Assembly: GCF_027945075.1 (NCBI RefSeq)
Contig: NZ_CP116034.1
Span: 558,001-622,000 of the forward strand
DNA from: Chryseobacterium sp. CY350
GTDB lineage: Bacteria; Bacteroidota; Bacteroidia; Flavobacteriales; Weeksellaceae
Length of the DNA stretch: 64,000 nt
Direction: 5' to 3'
Of this stretch, positions 32,252-40,454 are shown piece by piece. Positions within the stretch are counted from its first letter, which is position 1. The number at the start of each line of letters is the position of its first letter. The position numbers and the translations under genes were made by a program. The notes beneath the pieces were generated by a model that saw only the letters and a list, made by a program, of their open reading frames with translations, did no database searches and had not been told where the DNA came from.

Positions 32252-34947
32252 AATTCTTAAATAAAATAATCAGCGAATTACTGTCTCAAAACAGTAATCT
32301 TTCAGAATTTAACATTGTTTTGCCAGGAAAACGGCCGATCGTATTTATCCGCCAAATTTTAGAAGAAAATAATTATTCAGGATTTCTACCAAACTTTTTC
32401 ACCATAGAAGATCTGATTAACGATATTGTTGATCAGCAGTCGATTCAGGGGATTGCTTTGTGGCTTTTCTCTTTCGATGTATACAAGACTCTCGGTCTTA
32501 TCCCTAACGACGATTTTTCAGAATTTTTAAAATGGTTTCCTACGCTTCAGAAAGATTGGGATGATATTTTGAAATTTTCGGATAGCGACGAGGCGGTCTT
32601 GCAATATATGTTTGACGAAGAAAGAATTAAAGAATGGGCGCAGGAATTGGGAGATCAGGAAGATGTTCCTAGAAAAAAGTTTTTGAATTTCTGGCGGAAT
32701 ATGAATGTTTTTCTACCGGTTTTAAAACAAAAACTGAAAGAAAAAAATTGGGTAACTCCCGGAATGATTCATGAAGCAGCAAAAGCTAAAATCGTTGATT
32801 ACGCAAAAACGACTAAAGGTAATTTTGTTTTTTGTGGTTTCAATGCCTTCACTCCGGTTGAAGAAAAATTAGTGAGAAATCTTTTACAATGGAATAAAGC
32901 GCAGTGTTTTTTTCAGGCAGATCATTACTATTTTGATGATGAAAGACAGGAGGCAGGGAAATTTCTAAGAAGTCATAAATTGTGGAAAGAATTCAATGAC
33001 AGTAGGGCTTTTAGTTGGATTGAAAATGATTTTAACCAACAGAAAAATATTAAGATCTATGAAGTTTCCGGAAATGTAACCCAAACAAAAGTTTTACCAG
33101 ATCTTTTTAAAAATATTGATAATAAAACTTTTACCAATACAGCCGTTGTTCTGCTTGACGAAAATCTCTTGCCTGCAAGTCTTGATGTGATGCATGAAGT
33201 TGAAAACCTGAATATTACAATGGGTTTTCCTTTGAAAAATCTATCGTTTTCTAATGCAGTAAAACAACTTTTTTATCTTCAGAAACAGCTTGATAAAAAC
33301 AAATCTTCCTATTATTATCGCGATGTATTTCCGATTTTAGAAGAACTGCCTAAAACTGATGAAGACGAAAAAGTAATTATTAATTTTAAATCAAACATTG
33401 AAGAGCGGAACATTGTTTACATTTCAAAGAATCTGATCCACGAATTATTGCGTGATCTGTCTTACTTTAATTTACTTCAAAAGGCTGATTCCGGCTATCA
33501 TTTTTTAGATATTTTAATTGAATATTGTCAAAGGATTAAATGGACGGAACTAGATGATATACAGTACGAAAACGTATCTCACTTCGAGAATGCATTTAGG
33601 GTCATAAAAAATCAGATTACACCTTATGGTTTTGAGATAAAAATGGAAACTCTGGAAATCCTGATTAATCAGCATATCAATTCCGAAAGCATCGATTTTC
33701 AGGGTGAGCCGCTAAAAGGTCTTCAGTTAATGGGACTTTTAGAGACGCGTCTTTTGAATTTTGAAAATGTGATCTTGCTTTCTGTTAATGAAGGAAAACT
33801 TCCCCTCGGAAATTCACAGAATACGTATATACCATTTGACATCAGAAAACACTTTGATCTGCATACTTTTCTTGAGAATGACAGTATTTATGCTTATCAT
33901 TTTTATAGACTGATTCAGGATGCAAAGAATGTTCATTTAATGTTTAATGCTTTAAGTTCCGGAGTTAACACGGGAGAAAAGAGCAGATTTATTACACAGA
34001 TTGAGATGGAAAGTTCACATAAAATTGAACATCTTATTGTTGAAAATACTTCCGAACCGATCACAAGCAAGCCAATTGAAATTTCAAAAACAGAAACCGT
34101 CATGCAGCAGCTTGAAAAATGGAAAGAAAAAGTATCAGCATCTCACCTTACAACTTACCTTTACAATCCCATTGATTTTTATTTATCTAAAATTTTAAAT
34201 ACATCTGAAACGGATGAAATTGAAGAAGAATTATCAATAAGAAATTATGGTAATTTAGTTCATTATTCACTTCAAGAAATTTATGAAGTTCTGAAAGGTA
34301 AAAATCTAAAAGTTAGCGACTTAGAAAAGTCAATTACACGAATAGATGAATATCTTAATATTGCCATTGAGAAGCTAAAACATCAACCGGAGTTTTATGA
34401 TAAGGGCATGAATTACATTCACAAGGCGATCGCCAAAAAGGTAATTACTAATATTCTCAATTGTGATCTTGATCTGATAAAACAGGGAAATTCTCTTGAA
34501 ATAATTGATATTGAAAGAAAGTTCGAAAGTGTAGATTTCTATTTGGATGATGTGAAAAAAGATAAAGTTTCTTTCTTTGGGTTTATCGACAGGATAGACC
34601 GTTTGAACGGAACAGTACGAATTATCGATTACAAAACAGCAAAGATTAAGAATTTAACTGTAAAAATAGATTCAGAAAACAGAGATCATTATTTTCATAA
34701 AGATGAACGTAAACAGGCTTTACAACTTTGTATTTATCAATATGTAGTTCAGAGTTTGCCAGAGTTTTGGGGTTTCCCGATTGAAACCGGAATCTGGAGT
34801 TTTTCTGATGCTAAGAAAGGTGTTACCTCTCTCGAATTTGCTCAGGGAAATCTTGATGATGCAATGACATCAGTAAAAAGTCTGATCATGGAAATATTAA
34901 ATCCTGAAATCAGTTTTAAAGAAAATATAAAATCATATTCTTATTAA
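32248..34947 (+). CDS. AddB/RecB-like PD-(D/E)XK nuclease family protein
   Basis: The 899-aa protein has an inactivated-helicase-like N-terminal part and a C-terminal nuclease (about 640-890) with GNLVHYSLQEIYE and the PD-(D/E)XK core in FGFIDRIDRLNGTVRIIDYKTAK, where Asp, Asp and Lys are intact. The YQYVVQ QxxxY motif completes the RecB-type nuclease. It should be the AddB half of a break-repair helicase-nuclease; its UvrD-like AddA partner is not here. The start is TTG 32248 overlapping the upstream stop (TTGA), which implies coupled translation; there is no upstream ATG that keeps the frame. Confidence 0.85.
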   Translation: MKFLNKIISELLSQNSNLSEFNIVLPGKRPIVFIRQILEENNYSGFLPNFFTIEDLINDIVDQQSIQGIALWLFSFDVYKTLGLIPNDDFSEFLKWFPTLQKDWDDILKFSDSDEAVLQYMFDEERIKEWAQELGDQEDVPRKKFLNFWRNMNVFLPVLKQKLKEKNWVTPGMIHEAAKAKIVDYAKTTKGNFVFCGFNAFTPVEEKLVRNLLQWNKAQCFFQADHYYFDDERQEAGKFLRSHKLWKEFNDSRAFSWIENDFNQQKNIKIYEVSGNVTQTKVLPDLFKNIDNKTFTNTAVVLLDENLLPASLDVMHEVENLNITMGFPLKNLSFSNAVKQLFYLQKQLDKNKSSYYYRDVFPILEELPKTDEDEKVIINFKSNIEERNIVYISKNLIHELLRDLSYFNLLQKADSGYHFLDILIEYCQRIKWTELDDIQYENVSHFENAFRVIKNQITPYGFEIKMETLEILINQHINSESIDFQGEPLKGLQLMGLLETRLLNFENVILLSVNEGKLPLGNSQNTYIPFDIRKHFDLHTFLENDSIYAYHFYRLIQDAKNVHLMFNALSSGVNTGEKSRFITQIEMESSHKIEHLIVENTSEPITSKPIEISKTETVMQQLEKWKEKVSASHLTTYLYNPIDFYLSKILNTSETDEIEEELSIRNYGNLVHYSLQEIYEVLKGKNLKVSDLEKSITRIDEYLNIAIEKLKHQPEFYDKGMNYIHKAIAKKVITNILNCDLDLIKQGNSLEIIDIERKFESVDFYLDDVKKDKVSFFGFIDRIDRLNGTVRIIDYKTAKIKNLTVKIDSENRDHYFHKDERKQALQLCIYQYVVQSLPEFWGFPIETGIWSFSDAKKGVTSLEFAQGNLDDAMTSVKSLIMEILNPEISFKENIKSYSY

Positions 34948-34948
34948 A

Positions 34949-34978
34949 AAAATGCACCTCCATTGAGGTGCATTTTCA
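34949..34978. terminator. Terminator between the nuclease and T9SS hydrolase genes
   Basis: AAAATGCACCTC (34949-34960) pairs with GAGGTGCATTTT (34965-34976) around CATT. It is symmetrical enough to serve both convergent genes. Confidence 0.85.
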
Positions 34979-34996
34979 GTAAGTTGTAATGCGGAA

Positions 34997-36940
34997 TTAT
35001 ATCTTTATTTTTCTGTTGATCACTTTTCCGGTTTGTGTAGTAATCTGAACCACATAAACACCTGATTCTAAAGCTTTAGACTCAAAATTGTTTAGCTTCA
35101 TATCCTGATTTTGAATCAAAGTTCCGGAAATACTGTAGATTATAACGTTTTTAAGCTCAGTTTTTAATCGAATATTAATTTTGTTATTTTCTGTAAATAT
35201 ATCAACATCTTCTGTTGAATCTAAGCTTCCAATTCTCTTATTAAATTGCAGACTGTAAAAAGAAGTCAATATTTCAAATGTATAATCTTTACTTTCAATA
35301 TTCTTTAGATTTATACCGTTATTAGTTGAATATTCATCCTGTGAAATTGATTTGATTAAGTTTTTGTTCTCGTCAAAAATATTAATTAGAATTAATTCTT
35401 CGGGATTTATTTTTAAGCTTAGGATATTGTTGTTTTCTGACTTAACGATTTCGTTATCAGTAACTAATTTGGGTCTTTGTCTTACATAAGGAATTGTTTT
35501 TACGTTGTTGTTTTCAGAAACTTTCAAAAGGTAAATTCCATCTTCTAATAATGAAAGATCGTTATTTTTTAACTCCTTTCTCTCTGATTTTTCTTTATTC
35601 ATGTCTGTAACTCCCAAAAGGGTCATGCTTTTTAAATCAGGTTTTATTTGAGAGTAAGTCAGAAGATCTGCTTTGTTTTGATTTTCAGACTGTTTTGATG
35701 TCAACATTGCCCATTGATTTAAAAGACCGCCGCTTCTCAATGTGTTGAATTTTGCATTTGATGCAAGAACAAAAGGAGCTATTCCTCCAATGTGTCCCAA
35801 AGGTCCCCAATAAAAGGCCTCAAGTTTATGTTTGTTGAGATCCCACCACGGGTAGTAACCTCTCTGAGTATCAATTGTTTTTGAAGTGTTTTCAGGATGA
35901 ATTGCTAAATCGATAGTAGAATGTCCCAAAGTCATTGGTGTTTTGTTGTACCAATCGTAAACATCATTAGATTTTAAATATTTTCTCAATTCATTATTGC
36001 TGTTATAGGTCACGTCATTAACAAAACTGTTTGTGAAAAGTTTTCGCCACAAAAACGGCCCCCAAAGCAATCCGCCATTATCCTGAAGTACATGATAATT
36101 GTATCTTTCAAGATATTCTGGCGAAATGACCTCAGAAATATTGTTTGTATAAGTTTGATAACCTATTTTATTACAGGTATTTAAAACGTTTGCAATGAAA
36201 GACGTGAATGGATAAAAATCCTTCTCAAATACACCTTTTTGAAGCGTTACGCCAGAGAAATCGTAAGGGCCGTCTCCCATATATGCGTACTTGAATTTCA
36301 AATTTGAAGGATTCGAAATGTTAAGCTTTTTCAATGTCGACATCGCTGCGTGAGCACCCTGAGAATATCCGGCCAGAAAATATTCGTCGTAACGTTTTAC
36401 ATTCAATTGTGTAAGAACTTTGTTGGCAGCAGTAACAAAATCGATGGTTGCAGAAGCTTCGGTAGGATAGTGCACGTAAGGATGTACTCCTTCACCAGAA
36501 CCCATTCCTACATAATCGGGAGCCATCAAAATATATCCGTTTAAAACATAAGAAAGCTCTACAACAAATCCCGCGTACAAAACGCCTCGTAGATTAGAAG
36601 GCACGTTGTCACGACTATCGGTTGTACCATGGTCAGAAACTACTGTTGAAAGTTTGTAATTTACATTCGGGTACATCAGAAGTCCAGTTGCTTTTACCAG
36701 ATTGTTGTTTTCATTTTTTGTGTAGTACGTAATTTTGTAAGCCTTCAAACCAATGTCAAAACCATTCAGATAATTAACAAAATCCGGTGAGTTTTGCTCG
36801 CCAAGATTATTAGAAAGAAATCCTGCAACTCCCTGTGGAGTAAGATTAAGTTTTTGTTCAAAACTGAAAATGTCTCCGGCCTGTTGCGAAAAATAGAATG
36901 ACGCGGTAAGACTTAAAAATAAAGTAGATAATTTTTTCAT
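34997..36940 (-). CDS. Secreted alpha/beta hydrolase with type IX secretion C-terminal domain
   Basis: The 647-aa protein has a signal peptide and an alpha/beta hydrolase domain over about residues 70-410. The nucleophile elbow is GYSQG near residue 188 and the oxyanion region reads SDHGTTDSRDN. The final about 70 residues are a T9SS type A domain ending GVYVVQITTQTGKVINRKI, predicting export across the outer membrane by the Por/Gld system. Substrate is unknown: lipase-like esterase of the secretory-lipase type is likely. The gene stands alone between two hairpins. Confidence 0.85.
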   Translation of the reverse strand: MKKLSTLFLSLTASFYFSQQAGDIFSFEQKLNLTPQGVAGFLSNNLGEQNSPDFVNYLNGFDIGLKAYKITYYTKNENNNLVKATGLLMYPNVNYKLSTVVSDHGTTDSRDNVPSNLRGVLYAGFVVELSYVLNGYILMAPDYVGMGSGEGVHPYVHYPTEASATIDFVTAANKVLTQLNVKRYDEYFLAGYSQGAHAAMSTLKKLNISNPSNLKFKYAYMGDGPYDFSGVTLQKGVFEKDFYPFTSFIANVLNTCNKIGYQTYTNNISEVISPEYLERYNYHVLQDNGGLLWGPFLWRKLFTNSFVNDVTYNSNNELRKYLKSNDVYDWYNKTPMTLGHSTIDLAIHPENTSKTIDTQRGYYPWWDLNKHKLEAFYWGPLGHIGGIAPFVLASNAKFNTLRSGGLLNQWAMLTSKQSENQNKADLLTYSQIKPDLKSMTLLGVTDMNKEKSERKELKNNDLSLLEDGIYLLKVSENNNVKTIPYVRQRPKLVTDNEIVKSENNNILSLKINPEELILINIFDENKNLIKSISQDEYSTNNGINLKNIESKDYTFEILTSFYSLQFNKRIGSLDSTEDVDIFTENNKINIRLKTELKNVIIYSISGTLIQNQDMKLNNFESKALESGVYVVQITTQTGKVINRKIKI

Positions 36941-37030
36941 GTTTATATTTTTCAGTTAAATTATGATTTTCCTGTAAATAATACATGAATTTTAATAAGA
37001 ACAGCTATTCGGTGAATATTAATTAATAAA

Positions 37031-37057
37031 AAAGTCTGATCATTGATCAGACTTTGT
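37031..37057 (-). terminator. Hairpin downstream of the acyl-CoA dehydrogenase gene
   Basis: AAAGTCTGATC (37031-37041) and GATCAGACTTT (37045-37055) form an 11-bp stem around ATT; T runs occur on the minus side. Confidence 0.75.
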
Positions 37058-37077
37058 CTAATTAAAAGTTTAAAACT

Positions 37078-38256
37078 TTAGAAAGCATTAAATCCTGTGA
37101 TATCAAGACCGGTAATCAATAAATGGACATCGTGAGTTCCTTCATATGTGATTACTGACTCAAGATTTGCAGCATGTCTCATCATCGGGAACTCGCCCAT
37201 AATTCCCATTCCGCCAAGAATCTGTCTCGATTCTCTTGCAATATCAATCGCCATTTTTACATTATTTCTCTTCGCCATTGAAATCTGCGCAGGAGTTGCC
37301 TTATGATCATTCTTTAACATTCCCAATTGTAAGCAAAGCAATTGAGCTTTAGTGATTTCTGTTAAAAATTCAGCTAATTTTTTTTGCTGCAACTGGAAAG
37401 ATCCGATTGGTTTTCCAAACTGTCTTCTCTCTTTAGAATACTGAACCGCAGTGCAATAACAGTCAATTGCTGCACCAATTACACCCCATGAAATTCCGTA
37501 ACGTGCAGAATTTAAACAAGATAAAGGTCCTTTGAGTCCGGTAACTCCTGGAAGGAGATTTTCTTTAGGAACTTTTACATTATTAAATACCAATTCTCCG
37601 GTTTTCGATGCTCTCAAGCTCCATTTATTGTGTGTTTCAGGAGTTGTGAAACCTTCCATACCTCTTTCAACAATCAATCCCTGTACTTTTCCGTCTTCAT
37701 TTTTAGCCCAAATCACAGCAATGTCGCAAAGTGGTGAATTGGTTATCCACATTTTGGCTCCGTTTAAAAGATAATGATCTCCCATGTCCTTAAACTGAGA
37801 TTCCATAGAACTTGGATCTGAACCGTGATTAGGTTCTGTAAGACCAAATGACCCAATCATTTCACCGGAAGCTAATTTGGGTAAATATTTTCTTTTTTGC
37901 TCCTCAGAGCCAAATTCATTGATCGGGAACATCACCAAAGAGCTTTGTACAGAAGCTGCTGAGCGTACTGCAGAATCTCCTCTTTCCAATTCCTGCATGA
38001 TTAATCCGTACGAAATCTGATCTAAACCTGAACCGCCATATTCTTCGGGAATGTAAGGACCTAATGCACCTATCTTCCCCAATTCTTTCATTAATCCGGG
38101 CAAATCTGTGTGATCCTGAGCAGCTTGATCGATATTTGGCATTACAGAACTTTCTACCCAATCTCTTACAGATTGACGGATAAGCTTGTGTTCTTCGGTA
38201 AGTAACGCGTCAATTCCGTAGTAGTCGGGAATTGTCGTAAGAGGATAATATGACAT
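37078..38256 (-). CDS. Acyl-CoA dehydrogenase, glutaryl-CoA dehydrogenase-like
   Basis: The 392-aa flavoenzyme has the acyl-CoA dehydrogenase order: N-terminal helical domain, middle beta domain with FGLTEPNHGSDPSSMES and MWITNSPLCDIAVIWA, and C-terminal helical domain with the catalytic Glu in ITYEGTHDVHLLITGLDITG. The EGTHD-H context and closing residues match glutaryl-CoA dehydrogenase rather than short-chain enzymes. It would dehydrogenate and decarboxylate glutaryl-CoA in lysine or tryptophan breakdown. No other genes of that pathway are adjacent. Confidence 0.85.
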   Translation of the reverse strand: MSYYPLTTIPDYYGIDALLTEEHKLIRQSVRDWVESSVMPNIDQAAQDHTDLPGLMKELGKIGALGPYIPEEYGGSGLDQISYGLIMQELERGDSAVRSAASVQSSLVMFPINEFGSEEQKRKYLPKLASGEMIGSFGLTEPNHGSDPSSMESQFKDMGDHYLLNGAKMWITNSPLCDIAVIWAKNEDGKVQGLIVERGMEGFTTPETHNKWSLRASKTGELVFNNVKVPKENLLPGVTGLKGPLSCLNSARYGISWGVIGAAIDCYCTAVQYSKERRQFGKPIGSFQLQQKKLAEFLTEITKAQLLCLQLGMLKNDHKATPAQISMAKRNNVKMAIDIARESRQILGGMGIMGEFPMMRHAANLESVITYEGTHDVHLLITGLDITGFNAF

Positions 38257-38326
38257 GAAATATAATTTTCCTAAAAATAGTACTTTTCCTTATGTCTGTG
38301 AAAATTTTTTTAAAAAAAGACAAAAA

Positions 38327-39067
38327 CTATTCTTTTATAAACTTATATAAAAAAGGAGCTTTATTTGCCGAACCGTCATAGAGTTTTTCGAGTCGTTCAA
38401 GAGAGTTCATACTCAGTATTTTACGTTGGAAATTATTTCTCCTGAATTTCTCTCCTAAAATTGTTTCGTATAAAGACTGGAGATCCTTCATAGTAAATTT
38501 TTCGGGTAATAAATTACTGGCAGCGATCTGAGTATCAATATTTTTTCTTAAATATTCTAATCCTTCCGCAATCACTCTGTCGTGATCAAACGCCATATCA
38601 GGAAGTTTATTAACCTCAAACCATGCGCAGGTTTCGTTAAAGGCGTCAGGAAAAGTATTCGCTAATGAAAAATCTATGAGACTGCAGTAACCGACGGTAA
38701 TGAATCGCTGCAAGATCCAGTGATCTTTGGGTACATCGATACCTTTATTATTTATTAAAGTTTCGTGAACGTTATTTTTTGTGCGGTCTAGGCGTCCGAA
38801 AGTATGAAATTGCTCCAGAAAAAGACCTTTAAGGTGAGTTCTTTCAAACAAAACGCGGTCAGCGGCTTCTCTGAGATCTTCGTCTATGAATACAAATCCG
38901 CCGGGAAGAGACCACAGATTTAGATCGTGGTATTTTAATAATAGTACTTTGAGGATGTTATCATGAAAACCAAAAATTGTGCAGTCTACCGAAAGATTTG
39001 GTATAAAGTCTTTACTTTCAACAAGTTCCTTTAGCGTTTCAATATTTCTGTTATGGTCAGTTTTCAT
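38327..39067 (-). CDS. Nudix-fold transcriptional regulator (NrtR/AraR-like)
   Basis: The 246-aa protein has an N-terminal Nudix fold (about 20-155) with WSLPGGFVFIDEDL at residues 52-65. The catalytic box is broken: where REUXEE should follow, the sequence reads RVLFER, so hydrolysis is unlikely and ligand sensing remains. The C-terminal about 85 residues form a winged helix (FTMKDLQSLYETILGEKFRRNNFQRKIL). This is the NrtR family plan; in Bacteroidota such proteins control sugar catabolism. It lies next to an MFS carrier and diverges from susC, so control of this locus is the simplest proposal. Confidence 0.85.
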   Translation of the reverse strand: MKTDHNRNIETLKELVESKDFIPNLSVDCTIFGFHDNILKVLLLKYHDLNLWSLPGGFVFIDEDLREAADRVLFERTHLKGLFLEQFHTFGRLDRTKNNVHETLINNKGIDVPKDHWILQRFITVGYCSLIDFSLANTFPDAFNETCAWFEVNKLPDMAFDHDRVIAEGLEYLRKNIDTQIAASNLLPEKFTMKDLQSLYETILGEKFRRNNFQRKILSMNSLERLEKLYDGSANKAPFLYKFIKE

Positions 39068-39089
39068 GGGGTAAAAATAAAATTATTTT

Positions 39090-40277
39090 TCAGTTTTTCT
39101 GATAATCTTGTTTGAAATATAAAAAACTTAGAACAAATATGATCAAAACTGCTCCCAAGATATAGAGCGAATAGAATGTTAGTAATTGATTTTCAAATAG
39201 AACGGACATCAATACGGAACTCACAGAACTTCCCAATGAAGAGAATATTACAATTACCGATGTGAAGGTGTTTATTTTGTGACTGTCTATTTTAGATATC
39301 ATTTTGGAATTAATGACGGGATAGAGCGGGGACAAAAATAAGCCTATGACAGGGAATAAATATAGCAGTATTTCTGACTGACCGGAGCCAAAGTACTGAA
39401 TTAGAAAAATAGTGCTCAATAGAGTGATAATGCAAAGAAGACAGCACCTAAAATATTTTACGAGAGAATATCTTTGGATAATATTTGCGGTAATTATTCT
39501 TCCAAGATACGAGAAGACAGCGAGCATTGAGGATGCCTGAATCGCAAAAAATGAATTTACGTGCAAATGTGTTTTATAGAAAGTAGGTAACCACGAATTA
39601 AAACTTTGCTCTGTAAAAACGATGAAAAATACCACGCCGAAAAACAATACGACAGAAGTCTTTTTAAATGAAATGAGATTTGATAAAATATTGGTTTTTA
39701 AATTTTTATCTGCTTCTAAGATATTGATTTTTGATAGTAAGTAGATAGTAATTAAAGAAACTAATGAGATGAAAATAAAGCCAAATTTCCAATATTCTGA
39801 ATATTCACTTGCAATGAGCCAGCCAAATCCCACATTTACAACGAAGATTCCTATCATAAATGAAGCTTCTACATTATTCATGGTTTTTGCAAGATCTTTT
39901 TCTTCAGTGATATTGTTTCTGATCATACCATAAACGCAGATTTTGCCAATCGCAAAAGAAGTTCCAATAATTGCAAACCAAAGTTTATAAAACCAGAATA
40001 CCTGAACAAAAGGTAATATCAATGAGCAAATTCCGACGATGCTTAAGGCGAGTATTAGAGATTTTTTAGTTCCGAATTTGCTGATAAAATTTACAGCAAA
40101 TAATGAGATCAAGGCAATTGGTAAATCTTTGAACGCTTCCAGAAAACCAAGTTTATCGTATCCTATATTTTCTTGTGAAAGCTGCAAAATAACAATTCCC
40201 ATACAATTTAAAACCATTGAAAAAATAAAGAACGTTAATCTCAGCGGAAGCGATATATTGGTAGTATTGATGCTCAT
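39090..40277 (-). CDS. MFS transporter
   Basis: The 395-aa inner-membrane protein has about twelve hydrophobic helices in two groups of six with the cytoplasmic loop near residue 190-205, and MFS loop residues such as FGTKKSL after helix two. It is most likely a sugar or sugar-derivative carrier, given the divergent polysaccharide locus and the adjacent Nudix-fold regulator that follows it by 22 bases. Its promoter on the minus strand reads TATTTTTG near 40352-40359. Substrate, probably glucose or a gluco-oligomer, is inferred only from context. Confidence 0.88.
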   Translation of the reverse strand: MSINTTNISLPLRLTFFIFSMVLNCMGIVILQLSQENIGYDKLGFLEAFKDLPIALISLFAVNFISKFGTKKSLILALSIVGICSLILPFVQVFWFYKLWFAIIGTSFAIGKICVYGMIRNNITEEKDLAKTMNNVEASFMIGIFVVNVGFGWLIASEYSEYWKFGFIFISLVSLITIYLLSKINILEADKNLKTNILSNLISFKKTSVVLFFGVVFFIVFTEQSFNSWLPTFYKTHLHVNSFFAIQASSMLAVFSYLGRIITANIIQRYSLVKYFRCCLLCIITLLSTIFLIQYFGSGQSEILLYLFPVIGLFLSPLYPVINSKMISKIDSHKINTFTSVIVIFSSLGSSVSSVLMSVLFENQLLTFYSLYILGAVLIIFVLSFLYFKQDYQKN

Positions 40278-40454
40278 TTTGGGGACTAAATTTCGTCGTT
40301 TTTAATGAAATATTAAGACTTTTAACATGTAGATTATGCCTTTGAAGCCCCAAAAATAGTGGAAAAATTAAAATAATTGTGAATAATATGTTAAATAATT
40401 AAAAAATAATATATTTTTATTGTCTCAATTTGAGAATTAAAAAACTAACTGTAT
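40278..40454. promoter_or_regulatory. Divergent control region of the polysaccharide locus
   Basis: A minus-strand -7 element (TATTTTTG, 40352-40359) serves the MFS-regulator pair. On the plus strand TATTTTTA (40412-40419, one mismatch) precedes a perfect 13-base palindrome TCTCAATTTGAGA (40423-40435) at the expected susC transcription start. TTTTGGGG (40277-40284) and CCCCAAAA (40348-40355) are a second inverted pair. The palindrome is a candidate operator for the Nudix-fold regulator. Confidence 0.4.
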
